From Roseivivax marinus (GTDB taxonomy: Bacteria; Pseudomonadota; Alphaproteobacteria; Rhodobacterales; Rhodobacteraceae), in assembly GCF_900109705.1 (NCBI RefSeq), contig NZ_FOAI01000006.1, positions 62,001 to 126,000 on the forward strand: a stretch of 64,000 nt of DNA, written 5' to 3'. The notes under the pieces were generated by a model. That model worked only from the letters and a program-made list of their open reading frames with translations. It ran no database searches and was not told the DNA's origin. Positions 8,588 to 16,843 of this stretch are shown piece by piece. The translations under genes and the position numbers were made by a program. Within the stretch, counting starts at the first letter, position 1, and every line of letters starts with the position of its first letter.

Positions 8588-9340
8588 ATGGCCCCCAAGC
8601 TCGCCGCCGGAAACTGGAAGATGAACGGCACCAAGGCCGCGCTCGCGGAACTCGACACCATCGCTGCCGGGATCGGCGCGGACGGGGCGCCGGAGGTCGC
8701 GATCTGTCCGCCGTTCACCCTCGTCGCGGCAGCGGCCGAGCGCGCAAAGGGCGGCCTGAAGGTCGGCGGACAGGACTGCCACGCCGAGGCCAAGGGCGCC
8801 CATACCGGCGACGTGTCCGCGCCGATGCTCAAGGACGCGGGCGCCGCCTTTGTCATCCTCGGCCATTCCGAGCGGCGCCAGGACCACGGCGAGACCGACG
8901 CGGTGGTCGCCGCCAAGACCCGCGCCGCGTGGGACGCGGGACTTCGCGTGATCCTCTGCTGTGGCGAGACGCTGGAAGAGCGCGAGGCCGAGCGCACGCT
9001 CGACGTGGTGGGCGGCCAGTTGGCTGACTCGATCCCGGACGGCGCCGATGCCGGGTCGCTCGTGGTGGCCTACGAGCCGATCTGGGCCATCGGCACCGGC
9101 AAGGTCGCCGAGCCGCCGCAGATCGCCGAGGTGCACGATGCCATCCGCTCCGCCCTCTGCGAGCGTTTCGGCGACGACATAGGCAAGGCGATCCCGCTTC
9201 TCTACGGCGGCAGCGTGAAGGCGGCGAACGCGGCCGAGATCTTCGCAACATCCAACGTGGACGGCGCGCTGGTGGGTGGCGCGAGCCTAAAGGCCGACGA
9301 CTTCCTGCCCATCGTAGAGGCGCTCGGCGCGTCCGACTGA
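8588..9340 (+). CDS. tpiA: Triosephosphate isomerase
   Basis: A 250-residue TIM barrel that interconverts dihydroxyacetone phosphate and glyceraldehyde 3-phosphate. All catalytic elements are present: GNWKMNG with the lysine at about residue 11, GHSERR with the electrophilic histidine near 95, AYEPIWAIGTG with the catalytic glutamate near 162, and the phosphate-binding YGGSVK near 206. The ATG follows a CAGGAG ribosome site by 6 nt. It stands alone between a terminator and a convergent hypothetical gene. Confidence 0.97.
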   Translation: MAPKLAAGNWKMNGTKAALAELDTIAAGIGADGAPEVAICPPFTLVAAAAERAKGGLKVGGQDCHAEAKGAHTGDVSAPMLKDAGAAFVILGHSERRQDHGETDAVVAAKTRAAWDAGLRVILCCGETLEEREAERTLDVVGGQLADSIPDGADAGSLVVAYEPIWAIGTGKVAEPPQIAEVHDAIRSALCERFGDDIGKAIPLLYGGSVKAANAAEIFATSNVDGALVGGASLKADDFLPIVEALGASD

Positions 9341-9350
9341 CCCCTGTATC

Positions 9351-9378
9351 ACGCGGGACGCCCGGCGGCGTCCCGCGT
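9351..9378. terminator. Bidirectional hairpin between convergent genes
   Basis: Perfect 12-bp stem (9351-9362 with 9367-9378) and a CGGC loop, between the tpiA stop and the stop of the minus-strand gene. There is no T-run, but placement fits termination in both directions. Confidence 0.6.
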
Positions 9379-9995
9379 CAGCGGTCCTGCACCATGCGCG
9401 ACAGCCGACGCGTGCGGAAAAGACCCGAGATCTGTTTCGTCATCAGCGTCGAGGGCACGAAGCGCGGCTCCGCATCCTCGGCATCGACGTCCTGCACGTT
9501 GAAGCATTTCGAGGCGCCGACGAGTTTCTGATGCTGGTTCGGCGCCGCCACCGCCGTGATCGTCAGCGCCTTGCTTCTGCGGGTGTCGAACTCGCTTCCC
9601 AAACGCGCCTGTGCGCGCTTGGCCAGTTCCTCGAAGCTGCCGATATCGCGCGCCTCGCCGGCTCCGAGCGGGCCCTGCAAAGTGCGTTGCAGCATGTTGT
9701 CGAAATCGCCCTCGCCCCATTCCTCGCGGTCCGTGACGATGGCGCGCGAGTTGCCGTCCTTGGTCTTGATGTCGATGACCACGCCGACGAGGTAAAGGTT
9801 CTGCGCCCCCATGTTGGTCACGAGGCACCGGCCGTTCATGTGCTCGGAGGCCGCGCGGCTGATGTGGATGACGCTTCGGTTCTGGCGGCTGAAACTCACC
9901 AGGAACATGTTCAGGTAGACGATCCAGACCACCATCATTCCGAGGTTTGCCGCAAGGGACAACAATTCGGAATTCGCTTTGACCCAGTCAACCAT
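9378..9995 (-). CDS. Conserved hypothetical membrane-anchored protein
   Basis: A 205-residue protein starting MVDWVKANSELL, with one membrane helix at about residues 12-32 (LAANLGMMVVWIVYLNMFL). A soluble domain follows with ISRAASEHMNGRCLVTN and beta-rich stretches (NLYLVGVVIDIKTK), ending in a basic segment. I do not recognise a named domain. ATG at 9995 puts the helix near the N-terminus. An in-frame ATG at 10025 would add ten residues. It lies downstream of dctM on the same strand with a 73-nt gap and may be read through from it. Confidence 0.7.
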   Translation of the reverse strand: MVDWVKANSELLSLAANLGMMVVWIVYLNMFLVSFSRQNRSVIHISRAASEHMNGRCLVTNMGAQNLYLVGVVIDIKTKDGNSRAIVTDREEWGEGDFDNMLQRTLQGPLGAGEARDIGSFEELAKRAQARLGSEFDTRRSKALTITAVAAPNQHQKLVGASKCFNVQDVDAEDAEPRFVPSTLMTKQISGLFRTRRLSRMVQDR

Positions 9996-10068
9996 GACGC
10001 CCCCGTCCGGAAATACGTTTCGCATGTCCGAACGAGGGCGCCTTGCCTCGGTTCCATTTACCGCTTGG

Positions 10069-11445
10069 TCAGCGGGTGATGAGCTCGGGTCCCATCATCA
10101 TCGTTGGCAGCCACGTGGACAGGATCGGCACGTAGGTGACGAGGATCAGGAAGACAAACAGCACCGCGAGGAACGGCAGCGCCGCCTTCACGACCCGCAT
10201 CATCGGCATCCCCGCCACGCCGGAGGTGACGAAGAGATTCAGACCCACCGGCGGCGTGATCATCCCGATCTCCATGTTCACCACCATGATGATGCCAAGG
10301 TGGATCGGATCGATACCGAGCTCGATGGCGATGGGGAAAACCAGCGGCGCGACGATCACCAGTAGACCCGAGGGCTCCATGAACTGGCCGCCGATCAGCA
10401 GGATCACGTTGACGATGATGAGGAACACCACCGGCCCGAAGCCCGCCGACAGCATCGCCTCGGCGATCTGCTGGGGGATCTGCTCGTCGGTCAGCACGTG
10501 CTTGAGGATCAGCGCGTTGGCGATGATGAACATCAGCGTGATCGTCAGCTTGCCGGCCTCGAAGATCGTGTCCTTCGTGTCGCGATGGAAGAACACCGTC
10601 ACAAGCGCGATCGGCTTGCGCCAGAGCGGCAGGTTCTGCTTGCCCTCTTCGGTCTTGAGCGGGCCCATGTCGGCGTAGACGAAGTTGGCGATCAGGAAGG
10701 CGTAGACCGCCGCGACTGCCGCCGCCTCGGTGGGGGTGAAGATGCCTCCGTAGATACCGCCGAGGATGATGACGATCAGGAACAGGCCCCACGACGCGTC
10801 GCGGCCCGCCGAGATCACCTCGCCCCAGCCCAGCCAGTCGCCCTTGGGCAGGTCGCGCATCTTCGCGATGACGTAGATCGTCACCATCAGCATGGTGCCC
10901 GCCAGAAGGCCCGGGATGACGCCGGCGAGGAACATCCGCCCGACCGAAGTATCGGTGGCCGAGGCGTAGACGACCATGACGATGGACGGCGGGATCAGGA
11001 TGCCGAGCGTGCCCGCATTGGCGATGACGCCCGCGGCGAAGTCCTTGGAGTAGCCGACCTGCCGCATCCCCGCGATGACGATGGAGCCGATCGCGACCAC
11101 GGTCGCCGGGGACGAGCCCGACAGCGCCGCGAAGAGCATGCAGGCGAAGACGCCGGCGATGGCAAGGCCGCCGGGGAAGTGGCCGACGATGGCGATGGAG
11201 AAACGGATGATCCGCTGCGCCACGCCGCCCGTCGACATGAACGACGAGGCGAGGATGAAGAACGGGATCGCCAGAAGCGTGTAGTGACCCGCCATCGCCT
11301 GGAAAAAGCTCTGCGCGATGGACGACAGCGACGTGTCCGACAGGACCAGCAGGAAGATGGTGGAGGAAAAGCCGAGCGAGACGGCGATCGGCACGCCGAT
11401 CAGCATCAGGCCGATCACCATGGCGAAGAGAATTGCGACGTCCAT
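10069..11445 (-). CDS. dctM: TRAP transporter large permease (DctM)
   Basis: A 458-residue integral membrane protein, slightly longer than many DctM proteins owing to a hydrophilic insert around residues 232-260 (GPLKTEEGKQNLP). DctM-type motifs include GSSPATVVAIGSI near residue 110, GTLGILIPPSIVMV near 145 and the FTPTEAAAVAA helix near 215. It forms the ion-coupled transport channel together with DctQ and works with the periplasmic DctP, moving C4-dicarboxylates or related acids using a sodium gradient. It starts 3 nt after the dctQ stop. Substrate assignment rests on the linked dctBD regulators. Confidence 0.92.
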   Translation of the reverse strand: MDVAILFAMVIGLMLIGVPIAVSLGFSSTIFLLVLSDTSLSSIAQSFFQAMAGHYTLLAIPFFILASSFMSTGGVAQRIIRFSIAIVGHFPGGLAIAGVFACMLFAALSGSSPATVVAIGSIVIAGMRQVGYSKDFAAGVIANAGTLGILIPPSIVMVVYASATDTSVGRMFLAGVIPGLLAGTMLMVTIYVIAKMRDLPKGDWLGWGEVISAGRDASWGLFLIVIILGGIYGGIFTPTEAAAVAAVYAFLIANFVYADMGPLKTEEGKQNLPLWRKPIALVTVFFHRDTKDTIFEAGKLTITLMFIIANALILKHVLTDEQIPQQIAEAMLSAGFGPVVFLIIVNVILLIGGQFMEPSGLLVIVAPLVFPIAIELGIDPIHLGIIMVVNMEIGMITPPVGLNLFVTSGVAGMPMMRVVKAALPFLAVLFVFLILVTYVPILSTWLPTMMMGPELITR

Positions 11446-11448
11446 GGA

Positions 11449-12138
11449 TCAGTCCTCGCGGTTCAGGTGGGCGACGTCGTCCACGGCCTCTTCGGCCTCG
11501 TGGCTGACGATCAGGCTCATGTTCGTGCCGCGCCAGATCGCGACGCCCGCCTGGATGAAGCGGATCAACAGCAGAAGCGCGCCGAAGGGCAGGATGAAGT
11601 AGGGAATGAAGCGGGGCAGCTTCTCGTAGTCCATGCCCTCGTTCATCACCGGCTGGATCCACCGCAGCCATTCCGGGAAGGGAATGTCGGTGACTTCGTA
11701 CCAGCCGCGATAGGACGTGCGGCCCATCTCCTCGAACCCGGTCGGGAACCAGCGTCCGGTGGTCTGCGGCAGGTTCGCGAAGTTCGACCAGTAGTCCCAC
11801 GCGCCCTTGAGCAGCAGCCCCGCGTAGAGGATGCAGATCGCCGCGGCGATCAGTGCCAGCACCCGGCGGGGCTGGCGCGGCAGAGCGCCGGTGATCGCGT
11901 CGACGCCGAGATGCGCGGTCTTCTTCACCGCGTAGCTGACGCCGAACAGGACGAGCCACGCGAACAGCAGCGACGTCGCCTCGAGGCCCCAGATCAGGCC
12001 GGTGTTAAAGCCGTACCGCAGCACGACGTTGACGAAGGTGATGATCGTCATCGCGCCGAGGATGATCGCGATGATCGTCTCCTCCAGCTCGTCGACGAAC
12101 CGGCCGAGCATGGATCTCGGCTGTGGATCGGCGGACAT
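11449..12138 (-). CDS. dctQ: TRAP transporter small permease (DctQ)
   Basis: A 229-residue protein with four membrane helices (about residues 20-42, 51-75, 92-113, 180-200). The DctQ pattern is visible in NVVLRYGFNTGLIWGLEATSLL and AVKKTAHLGVDAI. A periplasmic insert between helices 3 and 4 (residues about 115-175) is longer than usual. The ATG at 12138 has a strong G-rich ribosome site, and the ATG at 12198 lies inside the preceding hairpin. Acts with DctM as the membrane unit of the transporter. Confidence 0.88.
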   Translation of the reverse strand: MSADPQPRSMLGRFVDELEETIIAIILGAMTIITFVNVVLRYGFNTGLIWGLEATSLLFAWLVLFGVSYAVKKTAHLGVDAITGALPRQPRRVLALIAAAICILYAGLLLKGAWDYWSNFANLPQTTGRWFPTGFEEMGRTSYRGWYEVTDIPFPEWLRWIQPVMNEGMDYEKLPRFIPYFILPFGALLLLIRFIQAGVAIWRGTNMSLIVSHEAEEAVDDVAHLNRED

Positions 12139-12165
12139 GGCCCCTCCCCCCGGAATGAACGATGT

Positions 12166-12210
12166 GACGGAAAAATTCTGGGGGTCCGGCCCTATCAAGA
12201 GGCCGGACCC
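12166..12210 (-). terminator. Intra-operon hairpin between dctP and dctQ
   Basis: GGGTCCGGCC at 12182-12191 pairs perfectly with GGCCGGACCC at 12201-12210 (9-nt loop). On the minus strand the stem is followed a few bases later by ATTTTT. It probably attenuates transcription into dctQM or stabilises the dctP message, giving excess binding protein. Confidence 0.65.
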
Positions 12211-12232
12211 GGTCAGGTCGCGGGACCCGGGA

Positions 12233-13237
12233 TCAGAAGTTCTGGTTGATCGACTGCGCCGCGTCGATGTTTTCCTGGCCGACGTCGTCGGTGAACTGTT
12301 CCCAGACCGGCTTCATGACGTCGAGCCATGCCGCGCGCTGCTCTTCGTCGAGCTCGCGGATCTCGCCGCCCGCGTCGAGCACGGCCTGACGAGCTTCGGC
12401 GTCAACCTCGCTCACGGCCGCGTTGCGCTGCTCGGTCACCTCGTCGAGGATCGTCTCGAGCTGGGTGCGCACCTCTTCGTCGAGGCCATCCCACCAGTCG
12501 GTCGAAGTCACGACGAGGTAGTCGAGAACGCCGTGGTTGGTCTCGGTGGTGCCGTCCTGCACCTCGAAGAACTTCTGGCCGTAGATGTTCGACCAGGTGT
12601 TCTCCTGCCCGTCGACCACGCCGGTCTGAAGCGCGCCGTAGACCTCGGAGAAGGCCATCGGCTGCGGGCTGGCATCGAGCGCCTCGAACTGCGCCTTGAG
12701 CACCTCGGAGGGCTGGACACGGAACTTGAGGCCGGCGGCGTCGCCGGGCTCGATCAGCGGGGTGTTGGCCGACAGCTGCTTCATGCCGTTGTGCCAGTAG
12801 CCGAGACCGAGAAGCCCGCGGCGGGCCATCGATTCCATCATCTCCTGGCCGGTGTCGGAGGCCTGGAAGGCGTCCACGGCTTCGATGTTCTTGAACATGA
12901 ACGGCAGGTCGTAGATCCGGAAGACCTTGGTGAACTGCTCGAACTTCGACAGCGAAGGCGCGGCCATCTGCACGTCGCCCTGGAGCATCGCCTCGAGAAC
13001 CTGGTCGTCGTTGTAGAGCGTGGAGTTCGGATAGACCTCCATGCAGGCGGTGCCGTCCATCTCCTCGTTCACGCGCTCCTGCAGGAGGCTCGCGGCGATG
13101 CCCTTGGGGTGCTTGTCGGTGTTGGTGACGTGGCTGAACTTGATGACCATCTCGCCTTCGTCGCAATCCGCGAACGCGGCGCCGGCGGTCGAGGTCAGGG
13201 CCGCCACGGCGGTGGCGGTCAGCAGAAACTTCTTCAT
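12233..13237 (-). CDS. dctP: TRAP transporter periplasmic solute-binding protein (DctP)
   Basis: A 334-residue exported protein with a signal peptide (MKKFLLTATAVAALTSTAGAAFA) and the DctP fold: FSHVTNTDKHPKG near residue 35, then YPNSTLYNDDQVLEAMLQGD, the GLKFRVQPSEV segment that holds the substrate carboxylate arginine, and GVVDGQENTWSNI. It captures C4-dicarboxylate-like acids in the periplasm for DctQM. The ATG at 13237 follows GGAGGACACC, and a longer frame to 13324 would bury the signal peptide. A dedicated promoter region with two dyads lies upstream. Confidence 0.93.
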   Translation of the reverse strand: MKKFLLTATAVAALTSTAGAAFADCDEGEMVIKFSHVTNTDKHPKGIAASLLQERVNEEMDGTACMEVYPNSTLYNDDQVLEAMLQGDVQMAAPSLSKFEQFTKVFRIYDLPFMFKNIEAVDAFQASDTGQEMMESMARRGLLGLGYWHNGMKQLSANTPLIEPGDAAGLKFRVQPSEVLKAQFEALDASPQPMAFSEVYGALQTGVVDGQENTWSNIYGQKFFEVQDGTTETNHGVLDYLVVTSTDWWDGLDEEVRTQLETILDEVTEQRNAAVSEVDAEARQAVLDAGGEIRELDEEQRAAWLDVMKPVWEQFTDDVGQENIDAAQSINQNF

Positions 13238-13366
13238 GGTGTCCTCCCGGAACGTCGGTAATCCAAGGCGGCTGGCATCCTCCTGCCGCCGCCTGCACCG
13301 GGCAGAAGACCGCCGACGCGCCATTGCGCCAACAGAAAAATCGCCGGGCGCTCCAAGCGCACATAT

Positions 13367-13372
13367 TTTATA
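13367..13372 (-). promoter_or_regulatory. Probable -10 box of the dctP promoter
   Basis: TATAAA on the minus strand in an AT-rich patch (TTATAAAATA) inside otherwise GC-rich DNA, about 130 nt before the dctP ATG. The -35 region is poor, as expected for an activator-dependent promoter. I found no convincing sigma-54 GG-N10-GC element here. Confidence 0.45.
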
Positions 13373-13432
13373 ACAATTTCAGATTATTGCCGCCATTCCT
13401 TCACGCTGCGCAAACATCACGCCTCGCTCAGA

Positions 13433-13450
13433 CGTGCGACTTTTCACACA
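13433..13450. promoter_or_regulatory. Proximal activator dyad upstream of dctP
   Basis: CGTGCGACTTTTCACACA, an imperfect copy of the distal dyad. Its centre (13441.5) is 33 bp from the distal centre, three helical turns. Likely DctD site (inference). Confidence 0.55.
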
Positions 13451-13465
13451 CCCACCTTCGATAGG

Positions 13466-13483
13466 TGTGCGAAAATCCGCACA
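13466..13483. promoter_or_regulatory. Distal activator dyad upstream of dctP
   Basis: TGTGCGAAAATCCGCACA, a dyad with perfect TGTGCG/CGCACA arms around a 6-bp centre, directly after the dctD stop codon. Its form resembles DctD upstream activating sites of rhizobia. Assignment to DctD is by context. Confidence 0.65.
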
Positions 13484-13484
13484 G

Positions 13485-14723
13485 TCAGCCCGCGCCGCGG
13501 CGGAACTCCTCCGGTCGGACCCCGTGCTTGGCAAGCTTGTCGTAGAAGGTCTTGCGCGGCAGCTTGAGCGCCCGCGCGGCCTCGGTCGCGTGGCCGTTGT
13601 GCCGCCCGAGCGCCGCGACCAGCAGCGCACGTTCCACCTGCGCCATCTGCTCGGCCAGGCCCAGGGTCGCCATCCTTTCGGCATCCCCGGGCATCCGCAG
13701 CACGAAACGCATCGCCGCCGACATCAGCGACCGCGCGTTGCCCGGCCAGTCCTGCGCCATGAGTGCTGCGATCCGCGCCTCGGTGATCTCGGGCGGCGCG
13801 ACGCCTGCCTGCTCCGCCGCCTGCGCGACGTATTGTCGGAAGAGCACGGGGATGTCCTCGGGCCGCTCGGAGAGCGGCGGCACCCGCAGAACGATCACCG
13901 CGAGACGCCAGTAGAGCTCGGCGGCGAGTCGTCCTTCGGACACCGCGGCCTCGAGATCCTCGGTGCTGCCGCCGATAAGCGTGGTGCGGCCCGCGTCCAT
14001 CGCATCGATCAGGGCGAGCTGGCTGTCCGGCGGCAGCGCCGCGATCTCGTCCAGGAACAGCGTACCGCCCGCGCAGTCTTCCCACAGCGTCATCAGCGCC
14101 GCCCGGTCGAGGCCGCGGGCCGCGCGCTTCTCGAACGGTCGCTTGGCGCGCGCCGACGACAGGTGCACGACCTCGGCGACCTTGGAGATACCCGTGCCCG
14201 GCGCGCCGGTCACCAGCGCTGGCGTGGCGGAGCGCGCTGCGTGCCGCACTCCCGCGCGCAGGGCGTTGGCCTGCTCGGACACGCCGAAGATCATTCGCGC
14301 TGCGGGATCGCCGGTCTCGATCTCGGCACGCATCCGACGGTTCTCCAGCACCATCCCCCGCGTTCGCAGTGCCCGCGCCACCGTGGCTGTCAGGTCGGCG
14401 GCGTCGCAGGGCTTTTCGAGGAACCCGAAAGCACCCGCCGACATGGCTCGCACCGCCATCGGAATATCCCCCTCGCCGGTCAGCAGGATCACCGGCAGGT
14501 CGGGATCGGCCTCCCGTGCGAAGTCCAGCAGGTGAAACCCGTCTCGGCCCGGCATCCGGATGTCCGAGACGATCACGCCCGCGAAGTCCGGCGCGATCAG
14601 GTCCTTGGCCTCGACGAAGCTGCCCGCCGTGGTGGCGTCGAAATCTGCGAGTTCCAGCGTCTGGCCCAGCGCCTCGCGCACCGCCGCGTCGTCGTCCACC
14701 AGAAGAACCCGGGTCGCGCTCAT
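13485..14723 (-). CDS. dctD: DctD-like response regulator with a degenerate AAA+ domain
   Basis: A 412-residue NtrC-family regulator. The receiver (1-120) has Asp10/11, phosphoacceptor Asp54 and Lys104. The central domain is shortened: Walker A reads GAPGTGIS (173-180) without the lysine, only about 45 residues separate it from Walker B (LFLDEI, 222-227), and the GAFTGA loop that contacts sigma-54 is gone. A Fis-type HTH occupies about 365-395. It should still receive phosphate from DctB and bind DNA, but a sigma-54 mechanism looks impossible; NtrC of Rhodobacter capsulatus, which also lacks GAFTGA, is a known parallel. It overlaps dctB by 4 nt. Confidence 0.85.
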   Translation of the reverse strand: MSATRVLLVDDDAAVREALGQTLELADFDATTAGSFVEAKDLIAPDFAGVIVSDIRMPGRDGFHLLDFAREADPDLPVILLTGEGDIPMAVRAMSAGAFGFLEKPCDAADLTATVARALRTRGMVLENRRMRAEIETGDPAARMIFGVSEQANALRAGVRHAARSATPALVTGAPGTGISKVAEVVHLSSARAKRPFEKRAARGLDRAALMTLWEDCAGGTLFLDEIAALPPDSQLALIDAMDAGRTTLIGGSTEDLEAAVSEGRLAAELYWRLAVIVLRVPPLSERPEDIPVLFRQYVAQAAEQAGVAPPEITEARIAALMAQDWPGNARSLMSAAMRFVLRMPGDAERMATLGLAEQMAQVERALLVAALGRHNGHATEAARALKLPRKTFYDKLAKHGVRPEEFRRGAG

Positions 14724-16486
14724 GCCGCCTCCTCCGCATCGCGCCAGGGCTCGAGAGTCACGGTAAAGACCGCGCCCGGCCCGTCGGCGCGGTTCTCGCC
14801 CCGGACGTCGCCGCCGAAGCTCTGCACCAGCCCGTAGGAGATCGACAGGCCGAGCCCCATGCCGGCGCCCACCGCCTTGGTCGAATAGAACGGGTCGAAG
14901 AGACGCTCGGGCGCCTCGATCCCCGGCCCGGTGTCGGCCACCGCGATCGCGGGCGCGGCGCCGCCGGTCAGCGTGACGGTGACCTCGCGCGCGGTCCCGC
15001 CGGCGTCGGCCATCGCGTCAAGCGCATTCGTGATGAGGTTCACCACCACCTGCCCCAGCCGCACCTCGCCGCCGCGCACCCAGACCGGGTCCGCCTCACC
15101 GGCGCGGACGAGCGCCACGCCCTCGGCGCGGGCGCGGGCCTCGGTCAGCTCGATCGCGCTGGCCACGACCTGCGCGAGGTCCACCCGGCCCGCCGGCGCG
15201 CTTTCCTGCCGTGCGAACAGGCGCAGGTTCCGGATGATCCGCCCCATGCGCCGTGTCATCTCGGAGATGCGTCCAAAGTTGTCCGCCGCCCTGTCGGCCC
15301 GGTCGCGCTCGAGGAAGGCCGCCCCGTTCTCGGCGAAGGACCGGATCGCCATCAGTGGCTGGTTCAATTCGTGGCTGATGCCCGCGCTCATCCGGCCCAG
15401 CGCCGACAGCTTCTCGGCCTGCACCAGTTCGGCCTGGGCACGCTTGAGTGCCGCCTCCGCCTCCTGGCGCTCGGCCACCTCGCGGGTGAGCTGCACGTTC
15501 GCGTCCACGAGGTCGCGCGTGCGGCTTGCCACGCGTGTCTCGAGCTCGGCATTGGCCAAGGTCAGCGCGCGGCGCCGCTCGGAGACGAGGAAGAGGATCG
15601 CGCCGAAGAACAACACGACGGCCAGCACCGCGGAGGCCTGAAGCGTCGCAATGCGCCGCGCGGGCCGCACGTCGATCAGGGCGAAGGCGTCGAGACCGAT
15701 CACCGGCAGCGGCTCGCGCAGAAGCAGTGCCGCGCGCGGTACGTAGGGTGACCAGTCCTGCAACCGGATCGGGTAGCCGGCCCGCGTCACCGTCTCGACC
15801 CGGTAGGTGCGCCCGCCGGGCGAGGTCACGCGGCCGTCGTCGTGCCGCTCCCATCCGAGGATCTCGGAGCGGTTGGTCGCGACCACCACGCCCGACGCGT
15901 CGAGGAAGTAGACCGTGGGCAGCGTTCCGCGCCACTCCTGTTCGAGCCGCGCAAGGTCCACCGACACCGTCAGCACCCCGCGCACCCGGCCGTCGGGTCC
16001 GAATTGCGGTGCGGCATAGGTGAAGAGCCGTGAGCCCGGCTCCCGGGCGCGCGCGGGATCGGTCACGAGGCGCGCCCCCAGCGCCCCGCCCACGGCACGA
16101 CGGAAGAAGGGCGCGTCGGCTACATCGTTCGCCATGCGATCCCCCGCAGCGGCAAGGATGCGTCCGTCGGGCGTGCGGTAGGCGATCGCCGACGTCCCCG
16201 TCTTGTCCGCTCCTTCGCGCAGCATGGCGCGCGCGGGCTCGGGATCGCCTCCCTCATGCAGCGCGGCGAGCGCGGGATGATCGGCGGTCAGGACGGCGAA
16301 CTCGCGGTAGCGCTGGAGTTGCGTGACGAGGCGGTCCGCGGCCAGCAGCAGGTCCGAGCGTCCCCGCGCCGCCAGCGGACCCAGCGCCTGGTGATAGGCA
16401 TAGAGCCACGCCGCCGCCGTCACCGCCGCCGCGACGGCGAGGAATAGGGCCACCAGAGGGGCGCGGCTGGGCACGGAGCGCTGCAT
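14720..16486 (-). CDS. dctB: DctB-like sensor histidine kinase
   Basis: A 588-residue membrane kinase. TM1 spans about residues 10-31, a double-Cache (PDC) periplasmic sensor about 35-275, and TM2 about 282-302. A coiled-coil linker (AELETRVASRTRDLV) leads to the HisKA box SAGISHELNQPLMAI with His372, followed by the N box (NLITNALDAM) and G boxes (DTGPGI, GMGLGLSIS). DctB senses external C4-dicarboxylates and phosphorylates DctD. Gene order dctB-dctD-dctPQM on one strand supports the pairing. The ATG has no strong ribosome site within the sequence read. Confidence 0.9.
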   Translation of the reverse strand: MQRSVPSRAPLVALFLAVAAAVTAAAWLYAYHQALGPLAARGRSDLLLAADRLVTQLQRYREFAVLTADHPALAALHEGGDPEPARAMLREGADKTGTSAIAYRTPDGRILAAAGDRMANDVADAPFFRRAVGGALGARLVTDPARAREPGSRLFTYAAPQFGPDGRVRGVLTVSVDLARLEQEWRGTLPTVYFLDASGVVVATNRSEILGWERHDDGRVTSPGGRTYRVETVTRAGYPIRLQDWSPYVPRAALLLREPLPVIGLDAFALIDVRPARRIATLQASAVLAVVLFFGAILFLVSERRRALTLANAELETRVASRTRDLVDANVQLTREVAERQEAEAALKRAQAELVQAEKLSALGRMSAGISHELNQPLMAIRSFAENGAAFLERDRADRAADNFGRISEMTRRMGRIIRNLRLFARQESAPAGRVDLAQVVASAIELTEARARAEGVALVRAGEADPVWVRGGEVRLGQVVVNLITNALDAMADAGGTAREVTVTLTGGAAPAIAVADTGPGIEAPERLFDPFYSTKAVGAGMGLGLSISYGLVQSFGGDVRGENRADGPGAVFTVTLEPWRDAEEAA

Positions 16487-16843
16487 GTCCGAGGTCTAGC
16501 AAGAGCGGGGCGCCTCGCGCCAGTGTGCGCCGTGTTCGGCGCCATCGCGATCGGATGGTGTGTCTGCCGCTGCCGCCCCGCCAAGCGGACGCGAACATCT
16601 CAAGTATCCTCTCTCGCCGGAGAGGTCAGCTTTCGCCGTGGGCCACGAACGTCACGCGAGCCGGCGCCTGTGTCGTAGCGTATGTGTCGGCGCGGTCATG
16701 CGCGGCACGGTGGCTGTCGCGCGCCTGCACGCAACGGCCCTTTCGATCCACGAGGGCGCCGCCGGGCAACGCGACCGCCAAAGTGCGCCGTGCAGGAACA
16801 TCGAGACTGGCGCAGGACCGAGACCTGCGCCCGCGTACGACCT
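16487..16843. other. Intergenic stretch upstream of dctB
   Basis: This 357-nt gap lies between the dctB start and the stop of the Lrp-type gene. It should hold the dctB promoter, but I see no clear boxes. Open frames here have poor codon use and no recognisable product, and no RNA gene is apparent. Confidence 0.4.

Noticed and set aside
10498-12249. A 583-codon plus-strand frame over dctM/dctQ
   Set aside because: Composition (His, Asp, Arg runs) is typical of a frame opposite a membrane protein gene; no homology.
13238-13432. Sigma-54 promoter for dctP
   Set aside because: I searched for GG-N10-GC with a TGGCAC/TTGC context on the minus strand; the nearest candidates have wrong spacing.
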